From assembly GCF_000426725.1 (NCBI RefSeq), contig NZ_KE384561.1, forward strand, positions 475,092 through 539,091: a DNA stretch of 64,000 bases, in the 5' to 3' direction. The stretch comes from Sporocytophaga myxococcoides DSM 11118. Lineage in GTDB: Bacteria; Bacteroidota; Bacteroidia; Cytophagales; Cytophagaceae. The notes below the pieces were generated by a model that did no database searches, was not told the origin of the DNA, and saw only the letters and a program-made list of their open reading frames with translations. The position numbers and the translations under genes are program-made. Position 1 is the first letter of the stretch, and every line of letters begins with the position of its first letter. Below are positions 17,209 to 27,700 of this stretch, in pieces.

Positions 17209-19620
17209 TTATTTACCTGTAAGGAAGTATCTGAGTTTTATATAAAAACCCCTGCTTGGTTTCTGCAAGCTAAAATTGTCATATAGTCTGCTATCGGTAA
17301 GGTTGGTGCATTCCAGACCGATATTGTATTTTCCATTAGCCATAGAATAAACCAGACTCACGTCATGAGAAAGTTGAGTTGGTATGGTATACTTTTCAGT
17401 GGAAGTTCCCTGACTTGGCCATCTTAAATAGTACTCATACACATATAATAAATTATACCCGATATTTAATCTGTTTCCTTTCGCGCCAACGTTATTAAAG
17501 GTAAAGCCAAGATCGAAATGACCAAACAAATAAGGAATATTCGGTATTCTGTCTCTGTAAACTGTACTTTCCTTAGTGCTTCCGTCCTCGTATTTGGTAT
17601 TGTTTCTAAGATTCTGATAAGTCAGATTCGCTCCAGCATGAAATAACCTTTTAAAGGAATATCTGACATCACCATTAAATCCGATATTATTTACATCTCT
17701 CTGATTTGTCATTACCTGATGTGTGCCATTGGTAACCAGAGCCGGACGAATGAAATCGTAGGCCTCTCTATACATAATATTTCCTTCCAGCATTAAAACA
17801 TGATTGGCTGCGAAAGTCCTATTGAGCGTTGCCCCAAGATTAAGGTTATGGCTGCTTTCCGGCTTTAAAGTATTATTACCAGAAAGATTAATCATATCTC
17901 CGAATAATTCCTCATTTTCAGGAAGCCTATAACTTTTCTCATAAGAAGCTTTCACTTGAATTGTGCTTGAAAGAAAATAAGAAGTAGCTAACCCAAATCC
18001 CGTTTTATTGAATACAGAATGTTGTTTTATATAAATGGTATTTCCCCACCCTCCAGGCCCTTCAGCAGAAAGAGAAGATGTATTTTTCTGTATAAACTGC
18101 TTTACAAAAACTGAAGTACTCCAGCGGGCATTGAAATCATATTTATAACCTAGACCTATAATGTTCTTCAGTGTGATCTTCGGCTGCTTCAATGCTTCTG
18201 CATCAGGTCTAAGCTCGTCTTCTCCCTTTCTGTTAAAGGAAGTTATTACATTGTTCAATGCAATCGAATGCTTATTATTGAACTTATAAGAGATATTTGC
18301 TGTAGCAATAGCATTATTGTTCCTGAATTTATATAAGGAACGTTCACGTTCACTTCCCGGACTTGTTGTGTTTGTATATTGCTGAAACCAGTTATAACGA
18401 CGAGCTACCGTATCTACATTTTGTTCCTGTCCTAGATTATAATTCCCTGTAACATTAAGTGTTAATCCTTTGATGAAAAGATCACTTTTACTGTATCGGA
18501 TAGATGGCATAATGGTATTTCCTTTTCTGTAAAAGTCACCAAACACACTCACCATGCGGGCTCCGGTCTGAATATCTGCTCGGTTCTGTCCAAGTGTGAC
18601 GCCAAACAATAAAAGGTCTGCATATTTTTTTCCTCTTACTCCAACATTTGCAATAAGCGTTTCATTTCTATATGTATCATGAAACCTCCTCACACGTTGG
18701 TCTTTAAGGTATAGACCAGAAGGAATTTGTGCTACATCAGCATATACCCAGTAGTTGTTATCAGAATAGTTTTGAAATAGATTTAACTGTGCAGTAAGAC
18801 CAGACTTGGAAGTATATCCTGCATTGATTGATGTTCTATGCGTATTAAATGATCCAAAGGAATAGGATGCATCTAAATAATTTCTTCTGTTTGCATTAGT
18901 AACAATGTTTACTGCACCACCCAAAGCATCTGCTCCAAGCCATACAGGTACAACACCTTTATACACTTCAATTCTTTCAGCCAGGTTAATAGGAATGTTG
19001 TTGATCTGAAAAGAGGAACCAAAATTATCCATTGGAATTCCATCCATGAAAAACTTCACTTGTCTGCCTGTAAATCCGTTCAGTGAAAAATTAAAATTAG
19101 AACCAACTCCTCCACTTTCTCTTACACGTACTCCAGAAACCTTATCCAGCGCTGAGCTCAGATCAAGCGTTGAATTATGAAGTCTTTTAGCATCTATAGT
19201 CGCTACATTATAAGATTGCTGCTGAACCTCCTGAATTTCTGATTTGCCAAATACTTTCACTTCATTCAGATGATTGTCAGGAGCCTTTAAAACAACTGAA
19301 GGCAATTCAACATATTCGGCTGCTTTTACTTCAATTATCTTTTCGATATTTTCATAGCCTATTAATTGAATGATGATTGTATATTTCCCTTGTTTTAACT
19401 GTAATTCAAATCTTCCTTCTTCATCCGTCAAAACTCCTTTACTCTCACCTTTTACCCCAATTGAAGCAAAAATTGCAGGTTCACCATCTTCAAGCTGAAT
19501 GCGTCCTTTTACTGTCACCATTTCTACATTTTGAGCCTGAGCTGAAAAAAAAGAAAAAAAGATCAACACATAAACTACTGTTTTACAAATGATTTTACCG
19601 AATCTAACCCTCTCACTCAT
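17209..19620 (-). CDS. TonB-dependent receptor, XusA-like siderophore receptor
   Basis: An 803-residue outer-membrane receptor: signal peptide about 1-29, carboxypeptidase D-like domain about 33-115 (GRIQLEDGEPAIFASIGVK), plug about 125-240 (NSTLDLSSALDKVSGVRVRESGG, ERIEVYKGVVPVWLGADALGG) and a beta-barrel to the end (YIKLRYFLTGK). The plug and barrel resemble siderophore and cobalamin receptors rather than SusC proteins. It is the first gene of the xusABC-like operon, and a PchR-like AraC regulator is encoded divergently 228 bases away, an arrangement usual for siderophore-induced receptors. Confidence 0.88.
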   Translation of the reverse strand: MSERVRFGKIICKTVVYVLIFFSFFSAQAQNVEMVTVKGRIQLEDGEPAIFASIGVKGESKGVLTDEEGRFELQLKQGKYTIIIQLIGYENIEKIIEVKAAEYVELPSVVLKAPDNHLNEVKVFGKSEIQEVQQQSYNVATIDAKRLHNSTLDLSSALDKVSGVRVRESGGVGSNFNFSLNGFTGRQVKFFMDGIPMDNFGSSFQINNIPINLAERIEVYKGVVPVWLGADALGGAVNIVTNANRRNYLDASYSFGSFNTHRTSINAGYTSKSGLTAQLNLFQNYSDNNYWVYADVAQIPSGLYLKDQRVRRFHDTYRNETLIANVGVRGKKYADLLLFGVTLGQNRADIQTGARMVSVFGDFYRKGNTIMPSIRYSKSDLFIKGLTLNVTGNYNLGQEQNVDTVARRYNWFQQYTNTTSPGSERERSLYKFRNNNAIATANISYKFNNKHSIALNNVITSFNRKGEDELRPDAEALKQPKITLKNIIGLGYKYDFNARWSTSVFVKQFIQKNTSSLSAEGPGGWGNTIYIKQHSVFNKTGFGLATSYFLSSTIQVKASYEKSYRLPENEELFGDMINLSGNNTLKPESSHNLNLGATLNRTFAANHVLMLEGNIMYREAYDFIRPALVTNGTHQVMTNQRDVNNIGFNGDVRYSFKRLFHAGANLTYQNLRNNTKYEDGSTKESTVYRDRIPNIPYLFGHFDLGFTFNNVGAKGNRLNIGYNLLYVYEYYLRWPSQGTSTEKYTIPTQLSHDVSLVYSMANGKYNIGLECTNLTDSRLYDNFSLQKPSRGFYIKLRYFLTGK

Positions 19621-19666
19621 TATCTCGTACTTTTTATTTAGACTAATTCCATTTAAATTTGAACAA

Positions 19667-19709
19667 CAAAGATAATTTTCTCCACCCCAAAATCGGGTAC
19701 GCCAAACGG
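19667..19709 (-). promoter_or_regulatory. Receptor-operon promoter and candidate AraC operator
   Basis: On the minus strand TATCTTTG (19667-19674) matches the -7 consensus TAnnTTTG; transcription would begin near 19660, about 40 bases before the receptor's ATG. No TTG lies at the expected -33 spacing. In its place the plus strand shows two similar blocks, CCAAAATCGG (19687-19696) and CCAAACGG (19702-19709), a possible tandem activator site for the divergent regulator. The operator is inference from spacing alone. Confidence 0.45.
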
Positions 19710-19848
19710 AGTAAAATATACAAATGAGGGATTAATTGAGTTTTACCTCAAACAATTCAGAGGGCATTAAAAAGTAGTGCATTAATATTACAATTGCTTA
19801 TTCTGAAAGGCAACACAAGCCTGCAGTATAAGCTTATATAGAGGGCAA

Positions 19849-20850
19849 ATGAAACTTAAGATTATAAACCTGGAGCCTTTTAAAGGTGAATTGGATATAC
19901 TATATCCAGCCGCAATTGAGAGTCCGCATGTCCCGCTAACCGAGACCATATACGATATAGGCTTTAACACTACCTTTGGTAATGCTCATGATATATACAT
20001 GAAGGATCTCTGGCTTAGCTATAGCGCAATCACTTTAGATGAAAATTTTAAATTTCTCTTTCAGTATGATTTTTCTATCATTACACTTCAATTCCTGCTT
20101 TCAGGAAATTCATTAACTGAAATAATTCAGGATAGAGAACCAGTTACTTACTTTGCAAACCAGCATAACATACTTTATTACTCTAATTATGAAGCACAAC
20201 ATGAACATACTCCTTCGGACAACATTCAGCTTGTAAGAATTCATGTTAACCCTGTACTATTCTTAAAGCTGCTGCCAGAGAGCGAGCTGTTTGACGCATT
20301 CAGACAAGCTATTCTAAATGGTAATCCCGGGAAAATCAGTCCGGCAAATCTGCCGCTAAGCCCTGCCATGCTAAGAATCATTCATGATATAAAGAATATT
20401 CAAAGCACAGGCTACTATAGAAGATGGATGATTGAAGCCAAAGTGACAGAATTGCTTATGCTTCAGTTTGAACAATATGAACTATACTCACAAACAGAGA
20501 ATAGTTTATCGAGAAAATCATTAAGAAAAAAAGATATAGAAATAATGGAGCATGCAAGGGACATCATTATGAATAACATACAATCTCCTTGCTCTTTGAT
20601 AGATCTCGCCCACATGGTAGGTACCAATGAGTTTCACCTAAAGAAGACGTTTAAAGAAGTTTATGGTACAACAGTATTCGGTTATCTGCTTCAGCAACGC
20701 ATGGAAGAAGCCAGGAAATTACTGCTTTCAGGTGAGAAGAACATTAATCAGATTGCTCTTCATCTGGGATATAAAAATTCGAACCATTTCAGTTCTGCCT
20801 TCAAAAAGCACTATGGATTTTCCCCTTCTGAACTGAGGAGGAATGTCTAA
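19849..20850 (+). CDS. AraC-family regulator, PchR/siderophore type
   Basis: A 333-residue transcription factor. The N-terminal 220 residues form a ligand-sensing domain (beta-rich, ITLQFLLSG, VTYFANQHNILYYSN) as in PchR/AlcR-like regulators that sense internalised ferric siderophore. The C-terminal part from about 240 has two helix-turn-helix motifs: LIDLAHMVGTNEFHLKKTF, then INQIALHLGYKNSNHFSSAF, ending GFSPSELR. The GTNEFHLKKTFKEVYG stretch is characteristic of the PchR branch. Divergent from the receptor operon, it most probably activates that operon when its siderophore is present. It converges with the exporter gene downstream; no clear terminator is seen between them. Confidence 0.85.
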   Translation: MKLKIINLEPFKGELDILYPAAIESPHVPLTETIYDIGFNTTFGNAHDIYMKDLWLSYSAITLDENFKFLFQYDFSIITLQFLLSGNSLTEIIQDREPVTYFANQHNILYYSNYEAQHEHTPSDNIQLVRIHVNPVLFLKLLPESELFDAFRQAILNGNPGKISPANLPLSPAMLRIIHDIKNIQSTGYYRRWMIEAKVTELLMLQFEQYELYSQTENSLSRKSLRKKDIEIMEHARDIIMNNIQSPCSLIDLAHMVGTNEFHLKKTFKEVYGTTVFGYLLQQRMEEARKLLLSGEKNINQIALHLGYKNSNHFSSAFKKHYGFSPSELRRNV

Positions 20851-20927
20851 ATAGTATTACACAAATCAATCTTTTAGCAATTTAGGATTCACTTAATGAT
20901 CTTCTTACAGGAGATGAATTTTTCACT

Positions 20928-21809
20928 TCAACTTTTTGAATAAATCAACAAGCCGATAGAACATAATACAATACCAGCCTGCTCAGTAAATGAGAGTGAT
21001 TCCTTGAGAAAAAAGAAAGCCAGAATTGCCGTTACAACAGGTACATATGATAAAAATACAGACATTGTACCTGAACCAAGCTTACTAACACTATAAGTAA
21101 TTAACAGCAAAGCAAAAACACTTACTACAACTCCCTGATAGATCATTTGTACTAACACATCCTGAACAGGAGAACTCAGGATAGCAGATGGATTCATAAA
21201 CCACAGCGGCAAGAACAATATCGCGTTCACCAAGGGCACAAATGCGATAACATCTTTCATACCATATCCCCATCGCTTTGTAGCTGCCATATAAGTTGAA
21301 AATACCAATGCCGCAGAAAGCAAACAAAGAATTCCAGGCAGGTATGAAGCTGAAAATCCTGAGGTGAGATTTGCTATCAGCAGGTTGGCAATCAGCAAAA
21401 CGAAGATTGCCAGATATTTCATGTTGCTGACTTTTTCTTTAAACCAGAACAAGGTAAAAAGTAAACCGATCACAGGAAGCATACCGTTCACCAGTACTCC
21501 AGCATTTGCAGCCTTGGTCGTTTTCAAGCCAATAAATGATAACATTGTATAAGGAAATCCGCAGCCCAGAGCAACCAATAGAATCTGATGCCATTTAATG
21601 CTCTTCCAGTCATATCTCAAACTAAAAGGTAAGGTTAATATGGCAGCTGTTCCAAATCTTAGTAATGTTATATCATAAGGAGTGAGATTTGTATGTACCC
21701 CCATTCTCGACAAAGTTATCCAACCAGACCAGATAAACACAACAATAACAGCAGCTATATATGCACTAATTTTTCCCGACTTGACTACCAGATTTTCCGA
21801 ATGCTCCAT
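20928..21809 (-). CDS. EamA/DMT-family transporter
   Basis: A 293-residue inner-membrane protein with ten predicted helices in two EamA repeats (first IAAVIVVFIWSGWITLSRMGV; second starting about 155). Highly conserved DMT features include LRFGTAAILTLP after helix 2 and FLSYVVPVTA-like residues near the end (LSYVPVVTAILAFFFLKESL). DMT proteins export metabolites or amino acids; substrate cannot be told. An upstream in-frame GTG at 21818 is possible, but the ATG at 21809 gives a normal N-terminus 12 bases after the TPR gene's stop, so the two genes form an operon. Confidence 0.85.
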   Translation of the reverse strand: MEHSENLVVKSGKISAYIAAVIVVFIWSGWITLSRMGVHTNLTPYDITLLRFGTAAILTLPFSLRYDWKSIKWHQILLVALGCGFPYTMLSFIGLKTTKAANAGVLVNGMLPVIGLLFTLFWFKEKVSNMKYLAIFVLLIANLLIANLTSGFSASYLPGILCLLSAALVFSTYMAATKRWGYGMKDVIAFVPLVNAILFLPLWFMNPSAILSSPVQDVLVQMIYQGVVVSVFALLLITYSVSKLGSGTMSVFLSYVPVVTAILAFFFLKESLSFTEQAGIVLCSIGLLIYSKS

Positions 21810-21821
21810 AAAATGCACAAT

Positions 21822-22568
21822 TTAGGACTTCACCTTATCCAATTCCCTTAGCAGCTTTTTAGTTTCACTGACCAGAGGTTTGTTTACCTTTCTTTCAAGT
21901 GGCTTCATGTGATCAAACTCTTCCATCAATACTTGCAGTATTGTCTCAGCAGACTCATGTTGGTCCAGTTTTATAAGAAGCTTTGAATACTCTATTCGAT
22001 GTCTGAAATTCGTATAACTCTTATCCAAGTCCTTAAAAATATCTATTGCAACAGATTGCTGATTATCAAAAAAGTAAGACCAGGCTAATGCAATCCTTTC
22101 TTCCGCATTTTTAAAAGTTTTATTCGAAGAAAGTTTTTCACCAATGAAAATTACCTTTTTATAATTTCCATTCTGATAGTACGCGCTTAGCAATTTCATC
22201 AACAATACTGGGTCTTCCGCCATAAATCCTTCGAGACATTTTTCATACAGATTAACCGCGTCCTCATACCTCTGCACTCTCATATAAGCGTCAGCAAGGT
22301 TTACTTTATTGGTATAACTGTCGTTAAATTTGACTTGTCTCTCCAATTGTTCTACCCTATGATTACTGTTCCCAAGAGCCTTTACGCCTTCTGACAGGTT
22401 ACTAATAAGGCGTTTGCTGTAAAAATTTTCATACAGATAAATAAGGCATCCAAAAACAGGAAAAAACAATATCAGCCAATACCATTTTTGCTGATTATTA
22501 TTTTTGTAAGCATGATATAAGCATAAAGCCTGCAATATAAGAACAGGGGTATAGTATCCCAGCATCAT
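21822..22568 (-). CDS. Membrane-anchored TPR protein
   Basis: A 248-residue protein with two N-terminal membrane segments (about 4-20 and 28-46) and a soluble helical part with three or four tetratricopeptide repeats from about 85 (NLADAYMRVQRYEDAVNLYEKCL, AEERIALAWSYFFDNQQSVAIDIF). TPRs mediate protein contacts; the membrane-proximal part resembles the short N-terminal domain of cardiolipin-synthase-like membrane proteins, but no catalytic domain follows. Upstream of and tightly linked to the EamA transporter gene. No specific function assigned. Confidence 0.65.
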   Translation of the reverse strand: MMLGYYTPVLILQALCLYHAYKNNNQQKWYWLILFFPVFGCLIYLYENFYSKRLISNLSEGVKALGNSNHRVEQLERQVKFNDSYTNKVNLADAYMRVQRYEDAVNLYEKCLEGFMAEDPVLLMKLLSAYYQNGNYKKVIFIGEKLSSNKTFKNAEERIALAWSYFFDNQQSVAIDIFKDLDKSYTNFRHRIEYSKLLIKLDQHESAETILQVLMEEFDHMKPLERKVNKPLVSETKKLLRELDKVKS

Positions 22569-22860
22569 AAAAAAGTATATTTAAATTTAATATCATAAAT
22601 ATACGAAAAAATCTGCAGTGCCTTTTTCATATTTCACCAAGTAGCTCGTTTATTCTAAGATTTTAATAATCTTTTTTAGACATGAGAAATAAACTTCTGA
22701 TTCTTTCATACTTAATCAATTGACATCTTTTTTTCCATTGCAAATAAAATTTAAATTGCTTATTCCGTCTATCAACTTCACATTGATAACAACTTTAAAA
22801 TGAGAGGATAAAGCAAATATGCAATATATGAGCAGATGCTTATACTAAGTTATATATTTG

Positions 22861-22897
22861 AAAATCAAAAGCCGACTACATAGTCGGCTTTTGATTT
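22861..22897 (-). terminator. Strong terminator of the expansin-like gene
   Basis: AAATCAAAAGCCGACTA (22862-22878) and TAGTCGGCTTTTGATTT (22881-22897) form a 17-bp perfect palindrome with A and T runs on either side, 24 bases past the expansin-like gene's stop. The rest of the 22569-22920 gap is AT-rich and shows nothing else. Confidence 0.85.
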
Positions 22898-22920
22898 GTC
22901 AGTAATAATTAGAGGCTTCC

Positions 22921-24069
22921 TTACTTTATTAATATCTTACTGCCTATAATACTATTGCTTCCATAAAAAACCACTCTAAAACACCCTCCAGATAAAGACC
23001 CCGGCTCAAGAGAGCCCTTTACTGAATCTACTTTAAACTCTTTTACTGTTCTGCCCAACAAATCAACAAGCTGTACAGAATAAACCAATTCATTAAGATC
23101 CCACATAATTATATGATTATCGTTAGCACCTCCTACATAAAAGAATTTATCTTCACTGTCAGTATTTACTGATGTTATTACAGGGTCATTTATCTGGTAG
23201 GTAGCTTTTGTAGCCGGAACGGGACATTTGCTTCCACATGCAGCAGGTAAAGAAAATACATACTCTCTCCCATTGTTAATAAGCTTATCTTCGGCATCCC
23301 ATACTCTTATTCTATATGGCTGCTCCGCTGGGTCCAGAAGGTATGCTTGCCCCATATCGCTATTAGTTTTTAATTTGACCCATTGCTTTCCCACTTTTTG
23401 TTCTACATTATGGATTCCATTCTCCAGGTGGTTTACAAATATACTAGCCCAATATTGTTGGGAGTTTTGCATAAAATAAATATCTATATCTCCAGTATAT
23501 CCGGGAGCTTTAATATATTCCCACTCAATCTTTCTATTATTAAAATGTCCCGGATACATATCCGCTATAGTCTGTCCATCTTTTTCAAATTTATTCAGAG
23601 CTGGAGTATGGAGATCGAGATGGTATTTGCTGTCTCTGCACCATCCGTTGCCATCTCCACATGCATCTGTTACAATCATATTGAGATAAGCATAGGAATA
23701 TTTATCATGTGTCCACTTGGCATTTCCACCTCTGCAAAATTGCTGTCCTAGTGCTCCGTCATTGGTTCCTCCGATACAGTCTTCCATAATAGAAACTCTG
23801 ACCCATCGACCACAGTTTCGACCATTATTAAATTCACCTTTAAAGAGAGTATCTGTTCCTGTCAAAGGGCGTGGCCAAGTGGTACTTACTCCAGGTGAGT
23901 GATAAACATTCAATGCAACGAAATACTCAGATTCAACAAGGTCTGGTGGAACTCCACACCCACCATAAGGTGTACCCAGGGCCTCAAAGTGCGTAGAAAC
24001 TCCTGAATACTTTTCCTGAGCATATGTCAATTGTGACAGTAGAAGAAAGAATAAAAATATTTTTTTCAT
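22921..24069 (-). CDS. Expansin-like double-psi barrel protein exported by T9SS
   Basis: A 382-residue protein with a signal peptide (ending LTYAQ). The first domain, about 20-165, has the double-psi beta-barrel pattern of bacterial expansins: THFEALGTPYGGCGVPP, CGRWVRVSIMEDC and VTDACGDGNGWCRDSKYHLDL, with paired cysteines and the conserved Asp of the polysaccharide groove. A second beta-domain at about 190-275 would match the expansin carbohydrate-binding D2 domain. The last 80 residues are a type A T9SS domain (VQLVDLLGRTVKEF to SKILIK). Expansins loosen cellulose without hydrolysis. Fusion to a T9SS signal fits a cellulose-degrading gliding bacterium. Stands alone with its own terminator. 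Confidence 0.78.
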   Translation of the reverse strand: MKKIFLFFLLLSQLTYAQEKYSGVSTHFEALGTPYGGCGVPPDLVESEYFVALNVYHSPGVSTTWPRPLTGTDTLFKGEFNNGRNCGRWVRVSIMEDCIGGTNDGALGQQFCRGGNAKWTHDKYSYAYLNMIVTDACGDGNGWCRDSKYHLDLHTPALNKFEKDGQTIADMYPGHFNNRKIEWEYIKAPGYTGDIDIYFMQNSQQYWASIFVNHLENGIHNVEQKVGKQWVKLKTNSDMGQAYLLDPAEQPYRIRVWDAEDKLINNGREYVFSLPAACGSKCPVPATKATYQINDPVITSVNTDSEDKFFYVGGANDNHIIMWDLNELVYSVQLVDLLGRTVKEFKVDSVKGSLEPGSLSGGCFRVVFYGSNSIIGSKILIK

Positions 24070-24284
24070 AAAGTTAATTTTGATGAAATGAATTGGTTAA
24101 TAGATAGAAGTAAATATAGGTAAGAATTTATTTTTTCGAAAAGAGCCTATTCAATGCTATCTGGAATGGCGAGCTTCATTAATTATACTTTGAAATATAT
24201 TTTTTTTAAATCGATTTTTTCGCGATAATTTCAAAAACAATAACTACTATTTTAAGTTATACGTGAGAATTAATCCCACTTTTA

Positions 24285-24689
24285 ATGGATACAAAACCTG
24301 TTTACGAAATTTTTTTTAACCCTGATCTTAAAGCAGTAGTAATGAATTGGCATGGTTATTCAACCAGCAGACAATTAAAGGAAGGATCTGAAAAAATGTT
24401 AAGCACATTGATAGAACATAAGGCAAATAAGGTATTGGCAAATCTCAAAGAGATGATCCTTATAAGTACGGAAGATCAAAACTGGATTGAGCACAGTTTT
24501 ATTCCACGAGGATCTGAAAAAGGATTTAAAGCTATCGCCATAATAAAGCCTACAAGCTATTTTAATCGGGTTGCAATAGAAACAATCGCATCTAAAGTTG
24601 AGAATAGAGATTTAATGCAAATCAAACATTTTGACACAGAAGGAGAAGCCATTGCATGGCTTAATGAAGTAGAAATAAAAAGATCTTAA
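24285..24689 (+). CDS. STAS/SpoIIAA-like small protein
   Basis: A 134-residue soluble protein without signal peptide. The alternating strand-helix pattern (VYEIFFNPDLKAVVMNWHGY, helix SRQLKEGSEKMLSTLIEH, strand KVLANLKEM, strand FKAIAIIKP, helix GEAIAWLNEVE) matches the SpoIIAA/STAS-like fold common in Bacteroidota as stand-alone proteins. The phosphorylated Ser of true anti-anti-sigma factors is not evident. Function unknown; it ends in a bidirectional terminator. Confidence 0.55.
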   Translation: MDTKPVYEIFFNPDLKAVVMNWHGYSTSRQLKEGSEKMLSTLIEHKANKVLANLKEMILISTEDQNWIEHSFIPRGSEKGFKAIAIIKPTSYFNRVAIETIASKVENRDLMQIKHFDTEGEAIAWLNEVEIKRS

Positions 24690-24733
24690 ATAAAAAGACT
24701 CCCATTGTGATTCTTCAAAAAATGTAATAAAAA

Positions 24734-24758
24734 AATGACCGGATAAAAGCCGGTCATT
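24734..24758. terminator. Bidirectional terminator between convergent genes
   Basis: AATGACCGG (24734-24742) pairs with CCGGTCATT (24750-24758) around a seven-base loop, flanked by A-rich and T-containing stretches, midway between the converging STAS-like and giant genes. Confidence 0.8.
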
Positions 24759-24784
24759 CTCACATGAAAGGCAAACTATAAGTA

Positions 24785-27700
24785 TTATTTCATTATAGTC
24801 ATTTTCTTGCTGATCATTTTACCATTACTTATAATATTTACAGCATAAAATCCTGCTCCCAGCTCCATAGCCTCCACATTAATCTTATCCTCAGAGCTAC
24901 TGAACTCTCTTACTTTATTGCCTTTGGCATCTATAATCTGGATAGTAACGGACTGAGCTTGATTCATAGAAACAGCAAACGAACCATTATTCGGATTGGG
25001 GTAGATTTCGATTCCCTCTTCCTCCAACCTATGAATATTGGAAACAGAAGACGGACCGTCAATACCAAATTGCTGAGCTACCAAACTTTTTGGTGCGCAT
25101 GGAGCAGGTTGTACATTTACTTTAGTAAAATCCTTTGCTTCACAACCTGAAACTGTTTTTTTCACTACTAAGGAATAGGTCGTAGTTTGTAAGGGTGTTA
25201 CACTTAAGTCTGGTCCTGACTGAAGACCGGCCGGTGAACTCCAGAAATATGTTGCATTGGCAGAAGGATACATAAATGTCCATGTTGGTCCGTTTATTGT
25301 GCCATTAATCCCATTTCCGGATTTGTCTTTGGCTACGCTTCCCGAACCTTCATGCATTTGAAGATAAAGCTTTAGCCCCAGAGTACCTGCTTCTATTGTA
25401 TGATACATCCCGTCTTTAATCTCTGCCTCAGTTCTCATTGTATTCCATATTCTGAATTCATCAATATTTCCATTTAGAAAAAAGCTGTTATTAATAAAAC
25501 TTCCTATTCTCAAATTCGAAAGTAAGATGTTATTTCCATCTGATGTATTAGCTGAAGCAACAAGCTTACCATTAATATATATCCCTTTAAATGTATTTGC
25601 TTTTCCAGATGAAACAAATGCAATGTGAGTCCACCTTCCAAGATATGGTTGATAATCAGCAGTTATTCTACTTGAAGAATTATTAATATTTCCATAATCA
25701 AACACGAGTAATCCATTGGCACCAGGCGTGTGAGCCTGAAGTCTTTCATTATTATCAGAACCCACCGAAAATGCTGACCTAGTCCTTCCATTTGCAGGAT
25801 CCACATTCAGCCAGAACTCCACGGTAATCGCTCCGCCATTTGCAGGATTGGAAAAAGAAGGTACTGTCACTTTATCGTCAACTCCATCAAAACTTAAGAC
25901 TTTTCCTCCGGTTAAATTTATGGTCTCACCTGGACAAATATTCGTCGAAGAAAATGAACTGACAGCTCTTGCTCCTTCTTTTACTACCACAGTTGCATCA
26001 TCATAAACAACAGGATTTGAACTTTGCACCCTAATTTTATAACTGCCATTTAGAATTAAATCCCTGGGCAATTCTGCACGCATTTGAGCACTACCTGAAT
26101 TGGAGTATGGAAAACTATTTAAAATAACAGGATTAGTAAAACTTCCGGAAGCATCTGAAAGCATTAACGTAAAGGTATTACCTGGATAATAAAATCCTTC
26201 CATAATAATTGGCACATATATTTCTCCAGTACAGATAGTGCTTCCTTCTGCTAAATCTACTGTGACGCTTGGGGCCTTTACAGTTATATTCTCTGGATTT
26301 TGGGTACCGATAATGTTAGGATTTGCTGATACTACACGTACTCTGTAATCAGATCCTATAGGCGTATTTATGGGTATGGTAGCATTAATTGTTCCTATCT
26401 GGGTGCTACTTCCTATAATTTGATAATTTGCAAAACTACCTTTAACATCCGATAACTGGACATTAAAAATGGTACCTGCAGGAAAACTTATATTAGTTTT
26501 AAAGCTTACCTGAATACTTTCGCCTCTGTAATATGATACCGGATTTACACTATTGGTATATATTCCGTCCTTAACATTTACTTTAGTAGTATATTGCCCA
26601 ACACATCCTGTGGTATTATCTGTAACTGTTGAAACGAAGTTCCCCGTATAGTCAGGACTTGCAGTTACATTTGGTCCAGATGTCGGGTTAGTTGCAGGCA
26701 TCCAGTTATATGTCATATTTGTAGATGGAGAAGTCCACTCAGCTCCATATACAGTTCCATTCAAGCCTTTTCCGGATTTGTCTTTTATCTCAGGACCTTT
26801 TCCTTCGTGCATCTGAAGATATAACTGTAGACCGGCAGTATTTTCATCTATAAATTTAATCATACCAACCTGAATTTCTTCGGCCGTTCTCATTACATTC
26901 CAGACTCTGAATTCGTCAATCATTCCTTTTACAAAAAGAGTGTTGTTGACAAAACATCCAATTTTCAAACCACTGAGTGCCATTGCATTTCCATCCGAAG
27001 TGTTTTCAGACTTTACCAGTTTTCCATTAAGATAAATTCCCTTAAAGGTATTGGCCTTCCCTGATGAAACAAGAGCCACGTGAGTCCACTTATCCAGATA
27101 TGGATTATAATCTACATTAATCCGACTTGCTGGATTATTTAAATTCCCATAATCAAATGTAAGTATTCCGTCATTATATGGTGCATGCACCTGAAGCCTG
27201 TCATACTCATCAGTCCCAACTGAGAATGTAGAACTTTTTCTAAGGTCTGCGGCATTTACCTTTAGCCAGAACTCAACTGTTATGGGGCCTCCATTGGCAG
27301 GTTTTGAATAACCAGGTACAGAAACATAGTCATTTATACCATCAAAACTCAACACACTTCCACTTCTAATATCTATGGTTTCATTCAAATTGATATTGGT
27401 GGAAGAAAATGAATTAATAGCTCTTGGGGTCTCTTTTATAGTAACGTTTACATCACTTTCAAGATACGGACTGGAACTTTCAACCCTTATTTTATAACCA
27501 GATCCTGCTAGTATATACTTTGGAATAGTAACATTGATCATCCATGAACCAGAACTTGGAAAACTATTCATTTCCAAAATATAGGGATCGTCAAAATTTC
27601 CTGTTGCGTCTGAGAGTAAAACAGTAAATATATTGTCAGGATTAAAATTACCTGTTGTCGTAAACGGTATAGCTATTGCACCAGGGCATATAACAGTTTG

